Positions 49,382 through 58,520 of a stretch of DNA of 64,000 nucleotides are shown piece after piece. Within the stretch, counting starts at the first letter, position 1. Each line of letters starts with the position of its first letter. Origin of the DNA: a candidate division WOR-3 bacterium (GTDB taxonomy: Bacteria > Hydrothermota > Tepidihabitantia > SM23-42 > JAOAFX01); assembly GCA_039802005.1 (NCBI GenBank), contig JBDRVV010000001.1, forward strand, positions 62,001 to 126,000. The letters run 5' to 3'. Made by a program: the position numbers and the translations under genes. The notes beneath the pieces are model-generated. The model saw nothing but the letters and a program-made list of their open reading frames with translations. It did no database searches and was not told the origin of the DNA.

Positions 49382-49934
49382 AAATAATGTTCAGAAAAGG
49401 GGAATTGAGGCGTATCTTAGTCTTCCCGCATTTTTATCCATTGTTTCATCGGCAATTGAAACATTTAAGAAAGAAACTATCGGCTATCTGGTCGGGGTTA
49501 AAGGGGAAAATAAATATGTTGTTGAGTATGCAATACCATATCAAACTGCGGATAGTGGATTTGCCCATGTTACGGTTGATTTAAAAAGGGTGGAAAGGGT
49601 TAATTCAATATTAAGATTATTATCTGAGGGATTAGAATATATTGGTGAGTTTCATTCTCACACTGCATTTGGAGAGACAAAGGCATATACCACACCCTCG
49701 GGAGAGGATTTGTTGACAACCGTTCCGGGTGAATTGAATATTATCTGTGCGGTAAATTCAAAGAAACGGTCTGTGAAGTGGTATGAAGATAAAAGGGGTG
49801 TACTTATCGGGACTGTGGATGAATACAGGATTGAAATTGGCGGTTATTTTGTCAAAAAACCTACGGTGGGCAAAAAATACCAAAGGGTGCGAATAAAATG
49901 TCCGTCCGTAACCGGAATCGGAGCGAAAAAATAG
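49362..49934 (+). CDS. JAMM/MPN-domain metalloprotease-like protein
   Basis: A 190-residue protein with an MPN core: an upstream Glu (KKETIGYLVG), then YIGEFHSHTAFGETKAYTTPSGEDL, i.e. H-S-H, followed by S-x-x-D. Between HSH and SxxD lie 12 residues rather than the usual seven, so the loop is longer. Bacterial relatives cut isopeptide bonds or sulphur-carrier fusions; substrate unknown. It overlaps gltX by 20 nt and ends directly before acpS, so it is part of that operon without an obvious shared function. Confidence 0.8.
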   Translation: MKIEQFENNVQKRGIEAYLSLPAFLSIVSSAIETFKKETIGYLVGVKGENKYVVEYAIPYQTADSGFAHVTVDLKRVERVNSILRLLSEGLEYIGEFHSHTAFGETKAYTTPSGEDLLTTVPGELNIICAVNSKKRSVKWYEDKRGVLIGTVDEYRIEIGGYFVKKPTVGKKYQRVRIKCPSVTGIGAKK

Positions 49935-50312
49935 ATGGAGATATTTGGTATTGGTATTGACTTAATTGAGGTTGCAAGGATAAAATTGGCGATTGAAAAA
50001 CATAAAAAATTTGTTGATAAAATATTTTCACCTGAAGAACTCAGATACTCCGAGCGAGGTGTTTTTCGTTATGAAGAACTTGCCGGAAGGTTTGCGGCGA
50101 AAGAGGCCGTTTTAAAATCAATTAAAGTTGGATGGCGTCAAGGTATAAGTTTCCGAAATGTTGTGGTGTTGAATGAGAAAAGCGGTGCCCCTTATGTTGT
50201 TTTATCCGGTCGGGCAAAAGAGATATGTGAGGAATTAAGGATAACCAAAATATTTGTCAGTATTAGCCATACCAAAGAACTGGCAATAGGAATGGCAATA
50301 TCAACAATTTAA
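49935..50312 (+). CDS. acpS: Holo-[acyl-carrier-protein] synthase
   Basis: A 125-residue trimeric phosphopantetheinyl transferase. The magnesium-binding GIGIDLIEVARI begins the protein; RFAAKEAVLK and ISHTKELAIGMAI complete the active site. It transfers phosphopantetheine from CoA to ACP. It starts the nucleotide after the JAMM stop and is followed by fabD, so the two fatty-acid genes are linked. Confidence 0.95.
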   Translation: MEIFGIGIDLIEVARIKLAIEKHKKFVDKIFSPEELRYSERGVFRYEELAGRFAAKEAVLKSIKVGWRQGISFRNVVVLNEKSGAPYVVLSGRAKEICEELRITKIFVSISHTKELAIGMAISTI

Positions 50313-50326
50313 GAAAGGAGTGATAA

Positions 50327-51259
50327 ATGAAAAAAATCGTATTTTTATTTGATGGACAGGGTGCGTTTAAACCCGGCATAGGCAGGGAATTGTATAATAA
50401 ATATCCACAGGCAAAACAAATAATTGAACAGGGCTGTGAGGTTCTTGGTTATGACATAAAAGAATATCTATGGGGTGAAAAGGTGAGTCAGACAAGCAGC
50501 CTAACGAGTATTGCCCAGCCTGCGATTAGCCTTGTTTCACTTGCCTATGCAAACATTTTAATGGATAGAGGAATTGCGGGCGATGTGTCATTGGGACATA
50601 GTTTAGGTGAGGCAACTGCAATAGTTTATTGCGGCATAACAAATTTTACGGACGGAATCCTTATGATTAAAAAAAGAGGTGAGGTTATGGAAAAAGGTGG
50701 AAAACAGGGTGGAATGATGGCGATAATCAACCTTGACCCGAATGTTCTTGAACAGGAATGCCGCAGAGTGAGTGATGAGATTAAAGAGCCCGTGGTGATT
50801 GCAAATATAAATGCACCAAATCAGATTGTGATATCTGGTTCAAAGGCGGGGATTCAAATGGTCGCTCAATTTGCCGCAAAAAATCGTGCACGGGGAATTC
50901 CGCTTGATGTCGGGGGTGCGTGGCATAGCCCTTATCTTAAAGAAGCATCAGAGGAATTCAGCTCATTTCTCGACAAAATTGAATTCAAATCACCGCAACA
51001 TAAATTTTATTCTGTAGTTGAACAAAAGCTCCTTTCGTCTGCTGGAGAAGTGAAAGATTCTCTGAAAAAACAGATGCTGGCAAGGGTTGACTGGGTTGGT
51101 GCAATAAATAATTTAAAATCATTGGGTTATGAAAATTTTCTTGAGATTGGTCCAAGTAAAATATTAAAAGATCTGGTGAACAAAATTGATCCAGCATTAA
51201 AGTGTGAGTCGGTTGCCCTTTATACCGATATAGAAACAGTTATTCAGAATTTAGGATAA
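50327..51259 (+). CDS. fabD: Malonyl-CoA:ACP transacylase
   Basis: A 310-residue enzyme loading malonyl groups on ACP for fatty acid synthesis. Nucleophile S92 in GHSLGE, oxyanion Q11 region DGQGAFKPG, catalytic H in GGAWHSPYL (about 203). Shine-Dalgarno AAAGGAGTG precedes ATG 50327. It lies in an acpS-fabD-DUF2520 order; other fab genes are outside the window. Confidence 0.94.
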   Translation: MKKIVFLFDGQGAFKPGIGRELYNKYPQAKQIIEQGCEVLGYDIKEYLWGEKVSQTSSLTSIAQPAISLVSLAYANILMDRGIAGDVSLGHSLGEATAIVYCGITNFTDGILMIKKRGEVMEKGGKQGGMMAIINLDPNVLEQECRRVSDEIKEPVVIANINAPNQIVISGSKAGIQMVAQFAAKNRARGIPLDVGGAWHSPYLKEASEEFSSFLDKIEFKSPQHKFYSVVEQKLLSSAGEVKDSLKKQMLARVDWVGAINNLKSLGYENFLEIGPSKILKDLVNKIDPALKCESVALYTDIETVIQNLG

Positions 51260-51262
51260 AGA

Positions 51263-52090
51263 ATGAAAATCGGACTCATTGGTTGTGGCCGTGTTGGGTT
51301 GACCTTCGCCTATTTTTTAAGAAAGAAAGATATTCTTTACGGTGTTTTTGACAAAAATAAAAATGCATTAAAGAGAGCGGTGCAGATTCTTCAGATAAAA
51401 AGGAATCCTGAATATGTAGATTTGATAAGAAACTCCAATGTTCTACTATTTGCCACACCGGATGACGAACTAATAAATGCCTATAATAAAGCAGAAAGGT
51501 ATATAACTGAAACGAAACATTTATTCCATTTCAGCGGGGTATTACCAGCAGAAATATTTCCAAAAAAAAAGAAAATCTATCGGGCATCGCTCCATCCTTT
51601 TGCTTCTTTTCCAAAGGTCGTAATACCGCCGAGAAGAAATAGATATATCCTTTTTGTCCAGGGTGACAAAGAGTCAATTAAAGTCGCGCACGCTATTTTC
51701 CCTAAAAAGAATTTTAAAATGCGCAAAATAGACAAAAGGCAAAAACCGCTATATCATTTATTGGGCGTATTTTCAAGTAATTTTGTGGTTAGTTTGAGCG
51801 AGGCGATACATATATTGCTAAAGAAATTAAGGTGGAAGGACACAGAATTTGAAGAGGTCGTTCTGCCAATGATTTTTGATTCTTTCAATAATGTTAAAAA
51901 ATATGGTGTAAAAATGGGGTTGACCGGCCCCCTTATTCGTGGTGATTTGAAAACGATTGAGAAACATTTAGAAACATTGAAAAAGGACCAAGAATTGTCT
52001 TACATATATCGCGCCCTTTCTTACTTAATAATAAAATATGCACCGGCTAAAACTCAAAAGCGATTAAAGGAAATTCTAAATATCAATTGA
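51263..52090 (+). CDS. Rossmann-like DUF2520 family oxidoreductase
   Basis: A 275-residue protein. The N-terminal NAD(P)-binding fold reads IGLIGCGRVGLTFAYFLRKK, followed by LLFATPDDEL and HFSGVLP...LHPFASFP, and a C-terminal helical domain (LLGVFSSNFVVSLSEAIHILLKKL...PLIRGDLKTIEKHLETL) of the DUF2520 type related to ProC-like/ketopantoate reductase folds. Substrate unknown. It begins 3 nt after fabD. Confidence 0.82.
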   Translation: MKIGLIGCGRVGLTFAYFLRKKDILYGVFDKNKNALKRAVQILQIKRNPEYVDLIRNSNVLLFATPDDELINAYNKAERYITETKHLFHFSGVLPAEIFPKKKKIYRASLHPFASFPKVVIPPRRNRYILFVQGDKESIKVAHAIFPKKNFKMRKIDKRQKPLYHLLGVFSSNFVVSLSEAIHILLKKLRWKDTEFEEVVLPMIFDSFNNVKKYGVKMGLTGPLIRGDLKTIEKHLETLKKDQELSYIYRALSYLIIKYAPAKTQKRLKEILNIN

Positions 52091-52119
52091 CTTTTTCATA
52101 AAAAGAAATAGAATATGCT

Positions 52120-53040
52120 ATGTTCAGAATTTTTAAGTATTTTGTTGGTCTGATTGTTATTTCATTTTTATTCTGCGCCCATAAAGGTCCGCCACTGCGC
52201 ATAGACCGCATAGACCCCGGGTTAAAAAAAATTACCCCAATAAATGAGCATCAAATTCTTCTATTTTTTTCTGAAGAACTTGATACGCTTAGTATTAAAC
52301 CTGAAAATTTTACAATCTATACCGAACAGGATACCTTAAAAATAATATCGGTAACTCCTGGCAATACTCCAGACCAGATCTCTTTATATACACAAAAGAT
52401 GACAAAGATTGAATATTTTATAGAAGGGCGGGTTTATGATTTAGCAAAGAGGGTTGGCATTTTTAAAACAAAATTTACTGGCTCAATAAAACCTGACACA
52501 ATTTCGCCTGTAATATACAGTTATTCAAAAGGATTTAAACTAAAAAATTTTTATATTGAATTCTCTGAACCGGTTGACACGACTGCTATTATATTTTATG
52601 TCTTTCCCAAGCGGAAGATGGCTAAAGACTGGTATTATATGAAAAAACTATATCTTAAACCTGAAAGTGATTCATTAAATTATGATACTACATATTATCT
52701 ATTTCTCAAGGAAATAAAAGATTTGAGCGGCAATCCCGGGGCACCTTTTGTTACAACAATTACGCCCGACACCATTTATAATCCAATTTTTATAAGAGGC
52801 AGGGCGGTATTAAATGATACGTTGCTTATCAGGGGGATAGCGCTGATTGGTTATGAAAAGATTTTAGGTATAAGCATGATTGAGCGCGGTGAGTTTTTGT
52901 TTGAGGTGCGTGATAGTTTGAAATATTTGATTCAAGTCTTCGGCGAAGGGTGTTATGGTGTTGACTCGGTATCCGCATCAGATACGAATATAATCAGGGT
53001 CGCGCCTGGAGTCTTTAACCTTGATTCAATTATTAATTAG
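52120..53040 (+). CDS. Ig-like (SbsA-type) envelope lipoprotein
   Basis: A 306-residue protein. Signal region FVGLIVISFLFC with a possible, imperfect lipobox (F at -1). Then bacterial Ig-like (SbsA/Big_5) segments, GLKKITPINEHQILLFFSEELDTLSIKPENFTIY and a second copy around FKLKNFYIEFSEPVDTTAI. Probably located on the outer membrane or surface. The next gene, with a VWA domain, overlaps by 20 nt; both may act together. Confidence 0.75.
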   Translation: MFRIFKYFVGLIVISFLFCAHKGPPLRIDRIDPGLKKITPINEHQILLFFSEELDTLSIKPENFTIYTEQDTLKIISVTPGNTPDQISLYTQKMTKIEYFIEGRVYDLAKRVGIFKTKFTGSIKPDTISPVIYSYSKGFKLKNFYIEFSEPVDTTAIIFYVFPKRKMAKDWYYMKKLYLKPESDSLNYDTTYYLFLKEIKDLSGNPGAPFVTTITPDTIYNPIFIRGRAVLNDTLLIRGIALIGYEKILGISMIERGEFLFEVRDSLKYLIQVFGEGCYGVDSVSASDTNIIRVAPGVFNLDSIIN

Positions 53041-54934
53041 TATCTCTGCAATCGTTTTATGTATAATGCTATACCACAAAAGATTAATACAATTATTACT
53101 AAGAGTTTTCGCCATAATCTTATTATACCTTTTGATAACGAACTTCTCCATTCATTTTACAAAAACAACTGAATTATCATCCCCGGTATTACTCATGGAT
53201 GTTTCGCCAAGTATGAAAAGATATTTCAGAGAAATATTATCGGAAGTTGATTCGATGAGATTAACATTCAATAAGCTTTTCTTCAGCGAGGCGGTTTATT
53301 CAGACACAATTGGTATAAAGCCAAGGTTTACCAACATTACTGGTGCATTGCGATACGCTGAAGAACTTTCCCCGTCAAGTATTATTCTGATTTCGGATGG
53401 CAATCACAATTTTGGACCTGCACCAGAAGAGATTTTTGACAATTTCAAGACGCCTGTTTATTGTTTTGCTGCAGGCAATAAATATATTAAAGACCAGTCA
53501 ATTGTAGATGTATTTTATTCTGATTACACATTTCTAAATGATACGGTTAAAATTGAGGTTGTACTCGAAACAAGGGGGTTAGGTGGTAAGATCGGTAGGA
53601 TTGATTTAAAAAGTGATGGGATACAAATTACGAGGGATTATAAGTTATCTGAAGAGGTGTCACGACAATCAATTGAATTTAGGGTTTTGCCCAATAAAAT
53701 TGGTGAACAAAAATTTAATGTTGTTCTCAGACCTCAGGTTGATGAATCTGATTATAACAACAATGATTTTAATTTTGTAATAAAGGTATTTGAACGTAAG
53801 ATTTTAGTGCTTTATTATACAGACCATCCTTCTTTCAACACACAATTTATCATAAATTTTCTTAAAAGAAATATTGATGTGGAATATGCGGAGATAATTC
53901 GTATTTCAAAAGATAAGTACCTTACTAAAGGGAGAGGTGTTAATAATGGTAATATAGATTTAAACAAGTTTGATATAATGATTATTGATAATGTTGATGG
54001 AAATTTAAATTGGGATTTAAAAGATTTTCTTAATGGTGGTAAGGGAATTCTTATTATGGGAAATATCACCGGGATGAATAATGTTTTAAACGAAATTCTA
54101 CCTTTTTCGGTAACTGGTTCGCAACTTGAGGAAGAATTACGGATTAAGATTTTATTACCGTTTTCGGTACTTTCACCTAAAGAAGAATATGCACCAGTCT
54201 CAAAGATAAATCGTGCCCTGGGTGTGAAACAGAATACAACACTTATAGCCCGGGCAGGTGAATTCCCTTTGATTGGCTACCGAAAGGTTGGCAATGGCGT
54301 TGTTTTTCAAATCAATGTTTCAGAACTTGGCATATGGCATTTTACGCAAATTAATTTAAAAAATAAAGATATTTTGAATCCGTTGATTGAGGATGTTTTA
54401 AGATTTCTCTCACCTTATGGAAAAAGTGAACGGTTATTAATGAGAACAGCAAAAAATCAGTATCGGATTGGTGAACAGATAAAGATTGAATTGAAGGCAT
54501 ATGACCAAAATCTTCTGCCCGGCACGGGAGGCGAATTTTATATTAATTTTCAAAATAAAAAAATTCCTTTCTTTGAGGTAAAACCAGGAATATATGAAAC
54601 ATCCTTTTTTTCTGAGAACCCCGGCGAATTTGTTATATCTGCAATGGGCAATCTTTATAATGATACATTGAGGAGTAATAAATTAAATTTAAAGATTGTT
54701 GAAATCGAGACCGAGCCCGAGGAATTGGTCAATGAGCAATTGCTTGAAAAAATTGCATTGAAAACCAACGGCGGATATTACGATATTTCTCAATTGAAGA
54801 AATTTAATCTCATTGAAAATAAAAAAAGATATGAACTTGTAAAATTTTCCTTTGATAGACCGATTTTTTATTTTTTGATATTTCTCTTAATTCTTATTGA
54901 CTGGATTATCAGAAAAAAAGGAGGTTCGATATGA
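53021..54934 (+). CDS. VWA-domain membrane protein
   Basis: A 637-residue protein starting at TTG 53021 (ATG 53066 is an alternative). Helices at about 1-16, 22-46 and at the C-terminus (about 612-630) enclose a periplasmic part. The von Willebrand A domain has the MIDAS motif LLMDVSPSMK (D-x-S-x-S) and ILISDGNHN; the rest resembles the amidotransferase-like/BatA-type proteins of the FCB group (DIMIIDNVDGNLNWDLKDFLNGGKGILIMG). Function unproven. Next gene overlaps by 4 nt. Confidence 0.75.
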   Translation: MIQLLISISAIVLCIMLYHKRLIQLLLRVFAIILLYLLITNFSIHFTKTTELSSPVLLMDVSPSMKRYFREILSEVDSMRLTFNKLFFSEAVYSDTIGIKPRFTNITGALRYAEELSPSSIILISDGNHNFGPAPEEIFDNFKTPVYCFAAGNKYIKDQSIVDVFYSDYTFLNDTVKIEVVLETRGLGGKIGRIDLKSDGIQITRDYKLSEEVSRQSIEFRVLPNKIGEQKFNVVLRPQVDESDYNNNDFNFVIKVFERKILVLYYTDHPSFNTQFIINFLKRNIDVEYAEIIRISKDKYLTKGRGVNNGNIDLNKFDIMIIDNVDGNLNWDLKDFLNGGKGILIMGNITGMNNVLNEILPFSVTGSQLEEELRIKILLPFSVLSPKEEYAPVSKINRALGVKQNTTLIARAGEFPLIGYRKVGNGVVFQINVSELGIWHFTQINLKNKDILNPLIEDVLRFLSPYGKSERLLMRTAKNQYRIGEQIKIELKAYDQNLLPGTGGEFYINFQNKKIPFFEVKPGIYETSFFSENPGEFVISAMGNLYNDTLRSNKLNLKIVEIETEPEELVNEQLLEKIALKTNGGYYDISQLKKFNLIENKKRYELVKFSFDRPIFYFLIFLLILIDWIIRKKGGSI

Positions 54935-55464
54935 CACCGCAAGACCTTGTTGCAAAAGGATTCACTCCTGAATGGGCAGTTTTTTTCACCTCAATGATTC
55001 CGGTTGTGGAATTGCGTGGTGCATTACCACTGGCGATAAATCTATTCAAAATTCCCTGGCAAAAGGCATTTATTATCTCTTTTATTGGGAATATACTTCC
55101 TGTTCCTTTTATTTTACTTTTTTTAAAACCGGTTACTGATTTATTATGTAAGGTATATCTGTTTAAAAGATTTTTTGACTGGTTATTTAGCAAAACCAGA
55201 AAGAAGAGCAGGGTGATTGAAAAATATGAAGAACTTGGACTTCTTATATTTGTTGCAATTCCTCTGCCGGGGACTGGAGCCTGGACTGGTGCCCTGCTTG
55301 CTTATTTAATGGGGCTTGATTTCAAAAAGTCAATATTTTTCATCGGTATTGGAGTATTTATTGCGGGTGTGATTGTAACTTCTCTATGTCTTATCGGCTG
55401 GATAGGTGCAATAATTGCTGTATGTGCAATGGTGATTTTTGTATTGATAAGGATATTTTATTAA
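54931..55464 (+). CDS. Small multidrug export-like membrane protein (COG2426)
   Basis: A 177-residue protein with about five membrane helices. The conserved features are MIPVVELRGALPLAI near the start and the PLPGTGAWTGALLAYLMGLD segment, characteristic of the COG2426 family, loosely annotated as small multidrug exporters. Transport has not been shown for most members. Overlaps the VWA gene (ATGA) and is convergent with the kinase-like gene after it, with 3 nt between. Confidence 0.85.
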   Translation: MTPQDLVAKGFTPEWAVFFTSMIPVVELRGALPLAINLFKIPWQKAFIISFIGNILPVPFILLFLKPVTDLLCKVYLFKRFFDWLFSKTRKKSRVIEKYEELGLLIFVAIPLPGTGAWTGALLAYLMGLDFKKSIFFIGIGVFIAGVIVTSLCLIGWIGAIIAVCAMVIFVLIRIFY

Positions 55465-55467
55465 AAA

Positions 55468-56040
55468 CTACATAATCAAACTCATTCCAATACCGGTGAG
55501 TATTGGAACTGAAAAATTGTCATCCCAGGGAAGAGGCAGGGCTTCAAATATCGTTGACATAAGAGCACCAGAAAAGAGAATCCATAACGGTACGTTTAAT
55601 AAAGAATGGAGAATAATAACAACAATTAAATTTGAACAAAAATAGGCTATGCTTCCAATGAGTGTTTTTTTAAATAATTTTGGTCCTCTTATATTCTGTC
55701 CGAACATTGCAGCAAATGTATCGCCGACAATGACAAAAGTACAGGCAGAAATTACAATGGGACGGGAGAATAGTAATGCCGTAATCAAACAACCTAATAA
55801 TAAAAATGTTGCACCGCTAAGATTTGTTAATTCTCTTCTCCTTAAAAAAGAACCGAAGAAAAGGATAAATCCTTCTTTCACACCATTTACATGAAGACGA
55901 ATAAAGTCAACCGCAACAATGACTACTGTTACAATGATTAGTAAAGATCTTGCTGATGGCTGGGGTAGAAGATAATATAAGACTGGTATAAAGATTGCCC
56001 AGAGGTTCATTAATTTACGAAAAATTTCAGCCTTAAGCAT
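55468..56040 (-). CDS. Diacylglycerol/polyprenol kinase-like membrane protein
   Basis: A 190-residue protein with about six membrane helices, resembling the SEC59/dolichol kinase and CTP-dependent phosphatidate kinase group: EIFRKLMNLWAIFIPVLYYL, GDTFAAMFGQNIRGPKLFKKTLIGSIAYF and EALPLPWDDNFSVP. The D-x-(A/F)AA...G and KT-x-GS motifs suggest CTP-dependent phosphorylation of a lipid. Expressed from the strand of the PorV-like gene, which ends 9 nt upstream of its start. Confidence 0.8.
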   Translation of the reverse strand: MLKAEIFRKLMNLWAIFIPVLYYLLPQPSARSLLIIVTVVIVAVDFIRLHVNGVKEGFILFFGSFLRRRELTNLSGATFLLLGCLITALLFSRPIVISACTFVIVGDTFAAMFGQNIRGPKLFKKTLIGSIAYFCSNLIVVIILHSLLNVPLWILFSGALMSTIFEALPLPWDDNFSVPILTGIGMSLIM

Positions 56041-56049
56041 TATTTTTTA

Positions 56050-56982
56050 TTAAAATTCAATACCGGCAGAGAATTTGTTTGATATCCCAAGATCCTGGTG
56101 GGTTATGAGACCATAATCAAAGGTTAGTTTTTTATATTTTAAACCCACACCTGCGGTATAACGATTATTACTTTTACCCAGCCTTCCATAAATTTTATTT
56201 TGATATGCAATTTCTATTCCATTATTCAACATAAAATCATTTAAAGAAAGGTCTTTTACAATATCTGATTCTATTGTCAAAACTAAATTCATTTTTGTTA
56301 TAGGAATATTCGGTGCTATGCCAAGGCATATCTTGGGTGATATATACTCCTTTGTTTCGCTTTCCCAGTAGATAGGGGCAAGAACAAAATCACGTATGCT
56401 AATACCGGCATTTAGATTGCTTAAATTCAATTTCAATCCGATATCAAACCCGCCACCAATACCGGTGAGTACCGCGAGGTCGCGATAATATATTTTCAGA
56501 TTCATTCCATAAGAAAAAATATTTTTTAATTTACTGAAATTTAGATAAAAGACCATATCCTTTGTTGATACTGTATCATAAGGAATGGGTATATTTTCAT
56601 CCCCGGGCTGTTTGGTTGTATCGGGAAGGGTTGTTAATTTAATGCTGCCGACATAAACCATTTGAGCCCCGACACCATAAATAATACTTTCCTTTGGAAT
56701 AACTATAGCACCAAACTCATTTTTTACAATACCGGCAAAATTCTCTGCATGCATAATGTGAAGGGATTTATTAATGAGAAACGAACCTGCAGGGTTTAAA
56801 ACAATATAACTTGGGTCAATGCCCTGTGCAACGCCGGTACCACCCATACCGCAAGTCCTTCCGCCAACGATTAACTCCTGAAATTCACCTGCATATTTTG
56901 TGCCGAAACAAAGACTGACACAAAAAAAGATTGTGCCCATAAAACAAAGACAAAAATTATTAATTTTTATGTTCCTATACAT
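56050..56982 (-). CDS. PorV/PorQ-family outer-membrane protein
   Basis: A 310-residue protein with signal peptide and typical opening: KYAGEFQELIVGGRTCGMGGTGVAQGIDPSYIVLNPAGSF, the signature of the UPF0164/PorV-PorQ barrels. Its C-terminus ends in AGIEF, an outer-membrane signal. PorV shuttles T9SS cargo in Bacteroidota; a T9SS-type sorting domain is present on the M6 protease in this window, so a similar role is possible. Overlaps the NHL-protein gene by 16 nt. Confidence 0.82.
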   Translation of the reverse strand: MYRNIKINNFCLCFMGTIFFCVSLCFGTKYAGEFQELIVGGRTCGMGGTGVAQGIDPSYIVLNPAGSFLINKSLHIMHAENFAGIVKNEFGAIVIPKESIIYGVGAQMVYVGSIKLTTLPDTTKQPGDENIPIPYDTVSTKDMVFYLNFSKLKNIFSYGMNLKIYYRDLAVLTGIGGGFDIGLKLNLSNLNAGISIRDFVLAPIYWESETKEYISPKICLGIAPNIPITKMNLVLTIESDIVKDLSLNDFMLNNGIEIAYQNKIYGRLGKSNNRYTAGVGLKYKKLTFDYGLITHQDLGISNKFSAGIEF

Positions 56983-58283
56983 TTTACAACACCCCTTAAA
57001 TATTTTTTTACCCTTGCGCCATGCCCGTGGCGAGCCCTGACAGTTATTCTGAATTCATATTCCCCGGGTGGCACAACATTACCTTTATCATCCAGTCCAT
57101 CCCAGACAATTAGAACTTCACCGGCAGGTTTTTTTAATCCGTCTATCAAATTTGCTATTTTCTGTCCTGCCTGATTATAGATATCAATATCAATCCTTGC
57201 TTCGTCTGTAACATATAGTGCCAGTGTTGTTCCTGGTTGTTTCGCCGAGAAAACGGATGGGAAACAACCAACAAATATTGCGTCTATTGAAATCCAGAGA
57301 TACTGTCCGCCTTCTTTTTCGGTGATAAAAACCTGACCATATCGTCTTCCAATAGTAATACCACGCGGTGAATGGAATTCTCCCTGTCCAACCCCGGTTC
57401 TTCCTTCAGATATTATATATGTTAAATTACGATCAAACTTATGTATCTGGTCATTTTTCTCATCGGTCACATATATATTCCCAAAGTAATCAATCGCGCA
57501 ATACAGAAAGTTCGCTTCAGCAAGACCAATTTCAAAACTATATAATGAGTTCAAAAATCTCCCAGAAGTCGCAAATCTGGATACCCTTTTACCATCGTTA
57601 TCAATTATCACAATAAACTCATCTTTATAATGGTTATTAGGTGCATCTGCATCAATTACTTCAATGCCCATTGGATGGAAGATTTCACCATAAGATTGCC
57701 CTTCTCTGCCAAAAGATCTCAATAGAGAATCTGCAGGAGAATAAACATATATTTTTGAGTTATCGTAATCTGTGATATATAAGTTATTCTTTGAATCAAG
57801 GGATACATCAAATGGCCTGCCTGGAAGTTGTATCTCGCCAATCAACTCTAATTTACCTTTTGCGTATTGCAATTTTACAACCCTCTTATTTCCAAAATCA
57901 GCAACACATACTAAACCATCTTCATTGGCAGTTATTCCTTTGGGCTGGGAAAACATTTTCTCATTTCCAAATAATTTTACAGCCGATAACCCAATATTAT
58001 AAACAATTTGTCCTGAGCCGGAATTCACTGCAAAGACGGTTAATTCATCATCGTCTTTCTTTGTCTTTGGGTCATCAAGTTCTTTTAACTTTACTGCGGC
58101 AATACCCTGAGGGTCATTGTAATCGAAATTTGGTCCGATATACAATCTTAAATAATACTTTGATGCACGATAAAAACCAAATGTATGTTCAAATGGTGGT
58201 ACTGCCAGGGTTTGGGGCTGATACTGGCAGATAATGAAAAAAATTAACCTGAACACTTGATAATTATAAAGATTTTTTGCCAT
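56967..58283 (-). CDS. NHL-repeat protein with FlgD-like C-terminal domain
   Basis: A 438-residue exported protein. Hydrophobic start, then an NHL-type beta-propeller (PKGITANEDGLVCVADFGNKRVVKL, RPFDVSLDSKNNLYITDYDNSKIYVY, HPMGIEVID, SPRGITIGRRYGQVFITEKEGG) and a C-terminal FlgD Ig-like domain (RIDIDIYNQAGQKIANLIDGLKKPAGEVLIVWDGLDDKGNVVPPGEYEFRI). The FlgD-like fold is frequent at the C-terminus of secreted proteins in FCB-like lineages. Probably an envelope or surface protein. No ribosome site seen. Confidence 0.8.
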   Translation of the reverse strand: MAKNLYNYQVFRLIFFIICQYQPQTLAVPPFEHTFGFYRASKYYLRLYIGPNFDYNDPQGIAAVKLKELDDPKTKKDDDELTVFAVNSGSGQIVYNIGLSAVKLFGNEKMFSQPKGITANEDGLVCVADFGNKRVVKLQYAKGKLELIGEIQLPGRPFDVSLDSKNNLYITDYDNSKIYVYSPADSLLRSFGREGQSYGEIFHPMGIEVIDADAPNNHYKDEFIVIIDNDGKRVSRFATSGRFLNSLYSFEIGLAEANFLYCAIDYFGNIYVTDEKNDQIHKFDRNLTYIISEGRTGVGQGEFHSPRGITIGRRYGQVFITEKEGGQYLWISIDAIFVGCFPSVFSAKQPGTTLALYVTDEARIDIDIYNQAGQKIANLIDGLKKPAGEVLIVWDGLDDKGNVVPPGEYEFRITVRARHGHGARVKKYLRGVVKCIGT

Positions 58284-58303
58284 TTGTCAATAAACAAATA
58301 CCA

Positions 58304-58331
58304 TTGACATTATAATAAAAATTTATAAAAT
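58304..58331 (+). promoter_or_regulatory. Promoter of the small gene and GGDEF gene
   Basis: TTGACA (58304-58309), 16-bp spacer, TAAAAT (58326-58331), with ATG 58341 after 9 nt. It overlaps the divergent upstream region of the NHL-protein gene. Confidence 0.55.
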
Positions 58332-58340
58332 AATCAATAT

Positions 58341-58514
58341 ATGCAACAGACGATAGTTTTAGATAATAATATAGAAGGGCTAGTTGAAATTATTGTTTCA
58401 AGGGGACAGACCTGGGGATCTCCATTGATTATCGGTTATTTAAGAAATTGTACAAATGTTTCTGATATATTCCTGGCTGATTTGGTACCACATTTGATAA
58501 AAAGAACCGGTTGA
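58341..58514 (+). CDS. Small hypothetical protein (57 aa)
   Basis: A short frame, MQQTIVLDNNIEGLVEIIVSRGQ followed by TWGSPLIIGYLRNC and a helical tail. It has a near-leaderless promoter and ends 6 nt before the GAF-GGDEF gene, so the two are probably co-transcribed. No known family. The mix of hydrophobic and charged residues is protein-like, but the length keeps confidence modest. Confidence 0.5.
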   Translation: MQQTIVLDNNIEGLVEIIVSRGQTWGSPLIIGYLRNCTNVSDIFLADLVPHLIKRTG

Positions 58515-58520
58515 AGCAGA

